From NCBI GenBank assembly GCA_963976055.1, contig CAXBJB010000001.1, positions 479,844-543,843 of the forward strand: a stretch of 64,000 nucleotides of DNA. The letters are read 5' to 3'. Both the position numbers and the translations under genes were made by a program. Shown here piece by piece: positions 59,666 through 64,000 of the stretch. Numbering within the stretch: position 1 is the stretch's first letter; each line of letters begins with the position of its first letter. The stretch comes from UBA1479 sp963976055 (lineage in GTDB: Bacteria > Pseudomonadota > Alphaproteobacteria > Rhodospirillales > Casp-alpha2). The notes beneath the pieces were generated by a model. That model was not told where the DNA came from. It worked only from the letters and a program-made list of their open reading frames with translations, and searched no databases.

Positions 59666-60297
59666 CCCAACTGCGCATCTGTTTCGTCGGCGACAGCCTG
59701 ACCAATGGCACCGGCGATCATGCCTTCCTGGGCTGGCCCGGGCGGATATGCCAGCGTGAGGTCCAGGCCGGTCACGACATCACCTGCTACAACCTGGGCA
59801 TCCGGGCCGAGACGACGGAGATGATCCGCGCGCGCTGGCGGGCCGAATGCGCACCGCGCCTGCTCGACGGCTTTCCCGGCGCCCTGGTGTTTTCCTTCGG
59901 CACCAACGACACGGCGGAAGAAGCGGGCCAGACCCGCGTCGCCGCCGGGCGGTCGATCGAGAACGCGCGGGCGATGATCGCCGAGGCCATGGATTGGAAG
60001 CCGACCCTGTGGATCGGCCCGCCGCCCATCGACGAAAGCCGGCAGCCGTTCCAGGCCGGTCCCGGATCGCCCGTAAGGTCCTTCAGCAACGCTCGCATCG
60101 CGGCATTATCCGACACCTTCGCCGCGGCCGCCGCCGACATGGGCGTGCCCTATCTGGATCTGTTCACGCCGCTGGCCGGAGACGACGCCTGGCGCCGGGC
60201 CGTGGGCGACGGCGTGCATCCGCCGGACGACGGTTACGCGATCATCGCCGAGCGGGTCGCCGGATGGGATGCCTGGCGGCGGTGGTTTTCCGCGTAA
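59662..60297 (+). CDS. SGNH/GDSL hydrolase family protein
   Basis: A 211-residue hydrolase. Block I is FVGDSLTNGTGD near residues 8-19 with the nucleophile Ser; block II is the Gly in NLGIRAET near residue 45; block III is the Asn in FGTND near residue 80; block V is DGVHPP near residues 189-194 with the catalytic Asp and His. There is no signal peptide, so it is probably cytoplasmic. It overlaps cca by 4 bases; the substrate ester is unknown. Confidence 0.88.
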   Translation: MTQLRICFVGDSLTNGTGDHAFLGWPGRICQREVQAGHDITCYNLGIRAETTEMIRARWRAECAPRLLDGFPGALVFSFGTNDTAEEAGQTRVAAGRSIENARAMIAEAMDWKPTLWIGPPPIDESRQPFQAGPGSPVRSFSNARIAALSDTFAAAAADMGVPYLDLFTPLAGDDAWRRAVGDGVHPPDDGYAIIAERVAGWDAWRRWFSA

Positions 60298-60477
60298 GAC
60301 ATCCTCCCCCATAGGGCAGATTGTCTAGACCATTGCGGCTATGACCTCCGGCTATGTTGACACTTGAGGGCGTCCGCGCGAGCATTCGACTGTCGTTTCG
60401 TTGCGGGATCGGCGTCTTTATTTAGTTTGGGCAAATAATCGAAGCGCCCCAGGTAATATTGGGTGGAAACAACGGGC

Positions 60478-61029
60478 ATGTTTGAAATTTCCAATGCCTG
60501 TATAGATATTGAAGATTTAGCGGCATCCGAACTGCGCGAGTTGCTTTCTTATTGGGAAAATCTGCGCGGCGGACGGTTTGCGCCTTCCTGGACCGATGTC
60601 GAACTGATCGAAATGCCGGCCAAACTGCTGCCGTACTTGACGGTGGTCGAGGTTCGCCCTTCCCCCCTGGATTTCGTTTATGCCTTTTACGGCACCGGCC
60701 ACATGGCGCTGAAGGCGCGGGATTTGACGGGTCGCTCCATCATGGAAGCGCGGCCCAACGAAAACGCGCATATCGTCTTCGAGCAGTACCGGCGCACGGT
60801 GAAGGCGCGCAAGCCCCTGGCGTTCCGCCGCACGGTCGCGGGTGCGGGGGGATCCCCGACGCAGACGACCTTGCGCGTGCCGCTGTCCGCCGACGGTGAA
60901 GGGGTCCAATGGGTGATGTCGTTGAGCGACCTGCGGGACAGTCCGGCCATGCGCGATTTCTATGAAACCTACGGGCGTGACCGTCCCTTTCGCCAAACCA
61001 CCGCGGTAAGCCGGGCCGGCGCCGGCTGA
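60478..61029 (+). CDS. PAS domain protein (PAS_5 type)
   Basis: A 183-residue protein that is almost only a PAS_5 domain: LLSYWENLRGGRFAPSWTDV near residues 23-42, then LPYLTVVEV and DFVYAFYGTGH, and a variable C-terminal tail. Proteins of this family are common in Rhodospirillales, usually as single-domain proteins of unknown partner. The ATG at 60478 is preferred, with GGAAAC 7 bases before it; GTG at 60463 would add five residues. A 180-bp region upstream separates it from the SGNH gene. Confidence 0.8.
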   Translation: MFEISNACIDIEDLAASELRELLSYWENLRGGRFAPSWTDVELIEMPAKLLPYLTVVEVRPSPLDFVYAFYGTGHMALKARDLTGRSIMEARPNENAHIVFEQYRRTVKARKPLAFRRTVAGAGGSPTQTTLRVPLSADGEGVQWVMSLSDLRDSPAMRDFYETYGRDRPFRQTTAVSRAGAG

Positions 61030-61064
61030 CGGGCCGCGCAATCCTTCCAACCGGAACGATCAGA

Positions 61065-61910
61065 TCAGAACGGTGCGTTGCCCGCGACGGTGACACGTTG
61101 CATGACCCGGCGTTGGCCCGGATAGTCGTCGACGGCGAAATGCTGCAGGCAGCGGTTGTCCCAGACGATCAGGGTGCCGTCTTCCCAATTCATGCGGCAT
61201 TGGTATTCCGGGCGCTCGGCACAGGCGAACAGATAATCCAGCAGGCCGTTGCTTTCCTCCTCGGTCCAGCCGTCGAACCGGACGGTATGGCCGCGGTTCA
61301 CGTACAGCGCCTTGCGCCCCGTTTCCGGATGGGTGCGGACGACGGGATGAACGGCTTCGGTCGTCACGCCCTGGTCGGCGCCCTTCAAGGCATTGCCGCT
61401 GTGCACGGCCGCGCGGTCTTCCGCCATGTAGCGTTTGGTCGCCGAGAACACGGCCTTGAGTCCGCCCAGCATGTCTTGCATGCCCGGGGACAGGCCGTCG
61501 TAGGCCAGATACATGTTGGCGAACAGGGTGTCGCCGCCGACGGGCGGCAAGGTGCGGGCGACCAGCATGGTGGCCATCGGCGGTTCGGGCAGATAGGTGG
61601 TGTCCGAATGCCATAGGCCGCCGAAATTGCGCGCGTCGCCCGGATTGCGCTGGAACTCCAGCACGTCGGGATGATCGGGCAGGCCCTGGCCGTAGGGGTA
61701 GGCCTGGATCGGCCCGAAGTGGCGGGCGAAGGCAAGGTGATCGTCCGGCGTCAGGTCCTGGCCGCGGAAGCGCAGCACCTGATGGTCGAGGAAGGCCTGG
61801 TGGATGCGGTCCCATTCGGTATTGGAAAGGGGCAGGGACAGATCGACCCCGGCGACGTCGGCCCCGGTGGCGCCGGACACCGGGGTGACGGTGATGGTGG
61901 ATGTTCCCAT
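61065..61910 (-). CDS. TauD/TfdA family dioxygenase
   Basis: A 281-residue Fe(II)/2-oxoglutarate oxygenase. Iron ligands are the His and Asp in WHSDTTY near residues 100-106 and the distal His in CLQHFAVDDY near residues 255-264; the Arg in RRVMQR near 269 binds 2-oxoglutarate. It resembles the one at 48891-49727 (HPVVRTHPETGRKALYV against HPLIRTHPETGKKAIYV). The substrate is unknown. The ATG at 61910 is preferred; a palindrome lies just upstream. Confidence 0.86.
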   Translation of the reverse strand: MGTSTITVTPVSGATGADVAGVDLSLPLSNTEWDRIHQAFLDHQVLRFRGQDLTPDDHLAFARHFGPIQAYPYGQGLPDHPDVLEFQRNPGDARNFGGLWHSDTTYLPEPPMATMLVARTLPPVGGDTLFANMYLAYDGLSPGMQDMLGGLKAVFSATKRYMAEDRAAVHSGNALKGADQGVTTEAVHPVVRTHPETGRKALYVNRGHTVRFDGWTEEESNGLLDYLFACAERPEYQCRMNWEDGTLIVWDNRCLQHFAVDDYPGQRRVMQRVTVAGNAPF

Positions 61911-61923
61911 GACGGTCCTGTCA

Positions 61924-61937
61924 AATTGTATACAATT
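61924..61937. promoter_or_regulatory. Palindrome AATTGTATACAATT upstream of the TauD-type gene
   Basis: A 14-bp perfect palindrome whose inner ten bases, TTGTATACAA, equal the site at 4149-4158. It ends 13 bases before the start codon, where a bound repressor would block transcription or translation initiation. Confidence 0.6.
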
Positions 61938-62002
61938 GTTTTGCGAAGGGTCGCGCGGCGGCGGTCCGCCGTCAAGCGCCATTTGACCGTCGGCACGGCC
62001 GA

Positions 62003-63511
62003 TCAGAAACGGGCCAGCCAGTCCAGCACGATGGCCTGTTCCGCCCGTTCCACCGCGTCGATCCAGGCGAGGGCGCGGCCTTGGGCTTCCGGTGCGTCGC
62101 GGGCCGCGTCATTCAGCGCGTCGTAGACGCCGCGCGCCGCCGGGTCGGCGATATAGAGGGCGAACACCCGGGTCCGCCCGTCCGCGCCCATGAGGTAGCC
62201 GACCAACCCTTTGGCGTAATGCAGGGTGCCGGTCTTGGCCCAGATGCGCCCGGCGGCGGTTTCGTTCAGGAAGCGGTCGCGGAACGCCTTGCGGAACCCG
62301 GCCGTGGGCAGCAGGCTGGCGAACGGCCAGCCGCCGTACCGCCGGCCATGGGCGAAGCGCAGCACCGCCGCCATCTGGTTGGCCGTGACGCGGGCATGGC
62401 GCGACAGGCCCGAATGATTGGGCAGGTCCCAGGCCCGCCAATCGACATCCGTGGCGGTGCCGCCGACGGCCTTCCGCAGCCAGCCGGACAGCGCGGCGGC
62501 CGAGGTGTCCAGGGTATCCGGGCGCCCGCCCAGTAGGCGGGCCGCGGTCAGGCCGACCAGTTCGGAGACCAGATTGTTGGAATGCTCCAGGCCCAGGCGC
62601 GCAACCTCGGCCAGGGGCAGACCGGCGATGGCCGTGGCGACGCGGGCTTCCTCGGGCGCCGGTCCCGACTGCGGGGCGGGAAGCGCAATCCCGGCCTGGG
62701 CGGCCAGCCGGCGAAACAACTCCGCCGTCGCTTGTCCCGGGGCCTTCACGGGCAGAAAGCGGTCGCCTTCCGTGGCCGCGTCGGCGCTTAGCTTCCAGGT
62801 GCGGCCGTCCCATAGAACCTCGCGGCCCGGGCCATGCGGGCGGTCATCGGGGGCCGCGCGGTGGCCGTCCAAGGGCGGCAGGCGGGTCAACACCGGCGCC
62901 GATCCGTCCCCGTTCGGCTGCCATAACAGGCGCCAGCGGTTGAAGTCGACGGACAGGGCGCTGACCCCCGGGTTGTAGCGGGCGTCAGCGGGTTGGTCCG
63001 GGTTGATGGCGGGCAGGGCCGGCAGCAGGGTCTCGTCGTAAAGAAACCGTCCGGCAACGCGTTTCAGCCCGAGGTCCTCCAATCGCACGGCGAGACCGAA
63101 CAGGTCTTGCGGCGTCAGCAGCGGGTCACCGCCGCCGGCCAGCACCAGATCGCCCGCGAGCGTTCCGGCGGCGTCCGGCACCCCCGTCGCCAGCACGCGG
63201 GTCTGGAACCGGAAATCGGGGCCGAGCAGTTCAAGGGCCGAAATCATGGTCGCGATCTTCGCGGTCGAGGCCGGGATCATTGGCCGGTCCGCCGCCTGGG
63301 CCGCCGCCACGGCGCCGGTTTCCGCATCGATGACGGCGAAGGAAATTTCCGCCGTCGGCCCCAGGGCCAGGACGGGGTCCGTCGAAACCGCCGCCGGCGG
63401 CCCCGCGCAGGCCGCCAGCGCCAACGCGCAGATCGCCGCCACGGCCCGGGCCCCCGTCTTCCAGGGGCGGCCAAGGGATTGAAATGCTTTAACTTGCCGC
63501 GATCTGTCCAT
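62003..63511 (-). CDS. dacB: D-alanyl-D-alanine carboxypeptidase/endopeptidase, PBP4 (DacB) type
   Basis: A 503-residue serine peptidase of the S13 family that trims and hydrolyses murein peptide crosslinks. The nucleophile motif is PASTAKIATM near residue 80 (SxxK), the SxN motif is SNNLVSE near residue 310, and KTG is in WAKTGTLHY near residue 430. The signal segment ends ALAACAG, so it may be a lipoprotein, which is unusual for PBP4. The ATG at 63511 is chosen over an ATG 42 bases earlier. Confidence 0.9.
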   Translation of the reverse strand: MDRSRQVKAFQSLGRPWKTGARAVAAICALALAACAGPPAAVSTDPVLALGPTAEISFAVIDAETGAVAAAQAADRPMIPASTAKIATMISALELLGPDFRFQTRVLATGVPDAAGTLAGDLVLAGGGDPLLTPQDLFGLAVRLEDLGLKRVAGRFLYDETLLPALPAINPDQPADARYNPGVSALSVDFNRWRLLWQPNGDGSAPVLTRLPPLDGHRAAPDDRPHGPGREVLWDGRTWKLSADAATEGDRFLPVKAPGQATAELFRRLAAQAGIALPAPQSGPAPEEARVATAIAGLPLAEVARLGLEHSNNLVSELVGLTAARLLGGRPDTLDTSAAALSGWLRKAVGGTATDVDWRAWDLPNHSGLSRHARVTANQMAAVLRFAHGRRYGGWPFASLLPTAGFRKAFRDRFLNETAAGRIWAKTGTLHYAKGLVGYLMGADGRTRVFALYIADPAARGVYDALNDAARDAPEAQGRALAWIDAVERAEQAIVLDWLARF

Positions 63512-63551
63512 TACACTAGGGCCAACAATAACCGGCGGAATGGAGGGATGC

Positions 63552-63950
63552 ATGCCCTATGTGGTGCGTGACGGTGACGGCAATGTCCGCGCGGTTTTCG
63601 ATTCGCCGGTCGACGGCGCGGAACAGGTCGCGCCCGACGATCCCGATCTGGCCGTGTTCATCAACCAGAATGCCCAGACCGGCATGGTCCTCGACGAATG
63701 GGTCCAGTCGGATTTGGAACTCGTCCGCGTCGTGGAAGATTTGGTCGAGGTCCTGATCGACAAGGGCGTGTTCATGTTCAATGAACTGCCGGGGGGGGCG
63801 CAGAGAAAGCTGAACACCCGCCGCGGACGCCGTAAGGAAATGGACCTGATGGAAAGCTTGTTCGGTGAAATGGCGATGCCCGAGGGCGAACAGGGCGGCG
63901 GCACCGTCGGCGACATTCCCGAAGACAGCGATGACAATTCGATCCTCTAG
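63552..63950 (+). CDS. Conserved hypothetical acidic protein
   Basis: A 132-residue protein beginning PYVVRDGDGNVRAVFDSP, with a helical middle (DLELVRVVEDLVEVLIDKG) near residues 55-75, a basic NTRRGRRKE near residues 86-94 and an acidic C terminus (EDSDDN). The ATG at 63552 follows GGAGG. The short regular sequence looks like the alphaproteobacterial tryptophan synthase subunit beta-like family, but I do not assign a function. It is divergent from dacB with a 40-bp gap. Confidence 0.68.
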   Translation: MPYVVRDGDGNVRAVFDSPVDGAEQVAPDDPDLAVFINQNAQTGMVLDEWVQSDLELVRVVEDLVEVLIDKGVFMFNELPGGAQRKLNTRRGRRKEMDLMESLFGEMAMPEGEQGGGTVGDIPEDSDDNSIL

Positions 63951-64000
63951 AGCCTATCATCTTGATACGGAAGCGGCTGAGATCGGTTGTCCGGGTTTCC

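Noticed and set aside
1..64000. tRNA and rRNA genes
   Set aside because: I looked for T-loop signatures (GTTCGAATC and variants) in the intergenic regions and found none with a matching acceptor stem; the GTTCGAAA at 40544 belongs to a short hairpin.

Overview
The window is a continuous, GC-rich stretch of chromosome from an alphaproteobacterium, most likely a Rhodospirillales-type organism. This rests on gene content and order, not on a database search: an ilvE / petP-like MarR / petR-like regulator block, a phasin gene next to a TetR gene, a petABC operon, the rplY-pth-ychF string, a moxR-DUF58-DUF4159 cluster, and the DUF1285-NUDIX-DUF6111-cca string. Nearly all of the DNA is coding, genes often overlap by 4 bases (ATGA or GTGA), and no rRNA, tRNA, CRISPR array, transposase or phage gene was seen. 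Almost every gene looks intact.

Layout. 1-4.1 kb: molybdenum cofactor operon (end of a probable mobA, mobB, moeA, moaD, moaE) continuing into a HAD phosphatase and a LOG-family gene. 4.1-7.1 kb: a phytanoyl-CoA dioxygenase-like gene, corA and ilvE. 7.2-13.4 kb: signalling block with petP-, petR- and EnvZ-like genes, then a LuxR-type regulator paired with a three-PAS hybrid histidine kinase. 13.4-17.3 kb: csaA, a phasin gene with palindromic promoter sites, TetR, proC, ybjN-like and ubiK. 17.4-28.9 kb: envelope and housekeeping genes (hldD, lgt, midA, pgeF, a repeat-containing lipoprotein, prs with a structured leader, an SDR, mntP, a secreted hydrolase, rplY, pth, ychF). 29-35.4 kb: a lipoprotein serine protease with an AT-rich promoter, a dienelactone hydrolase, methylthioadenosine salvage (mtnP, tandem DUF1330, mtnA), a GST and a nucleotide-sugar-type epimerase. 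35.5-40.5 kb: a composite palindromic repeat and terminator, petABC, trmL, hemF and DUF486. 40.7-47.1 kb: a lone flgG, a quinone oxidoreductase, a potassium-channel-like gene, and a pirin / glutathionyl-hydroquinone reductase / azoreductase operon divergent from a LysR gene. 47.2-49.7 kb: a TPP enzyme and a TauD-type dioxygenase. 49.9-56.7 kb: a four-gene MoxR cluster. 56.8-64 kb: DUF1285, CoA pyrophosphatase, DUF6111, cca, an SGNH hydrolase, a PAS protein, a second TauD-type gene, a PBP4-type lipoprotein and a small acidic protein.

How the genes fit together. Several units are coherent pathways: cofactor synthesis (moa/moe/mob), the cytochrome bc1 complex with haem synthesis beside it, methylthioadenosine recycling limited to the first two steps, and reductive quinone or electrophile detoxification under a LysR regulator. 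The most interesting signals not explained by the genes themselves are: an identical TTGTATACAA palindrome in front of two unrelated-subfamily Fe(II)/2-oxoglutarate dioxygenase genes 58 kb apart; a promoter plus two-hairpin leader before prs; two lipoproteins 6 kb apart that seem to share a periplasmic domain, one with three copies and one fused to a trypsin-like protease; and a 169-bp nested palindromic element between denD-like and petC. Start sites given here were chosen by ribosome-binding sites and family length, and so differ from the longest open frame in many cases.
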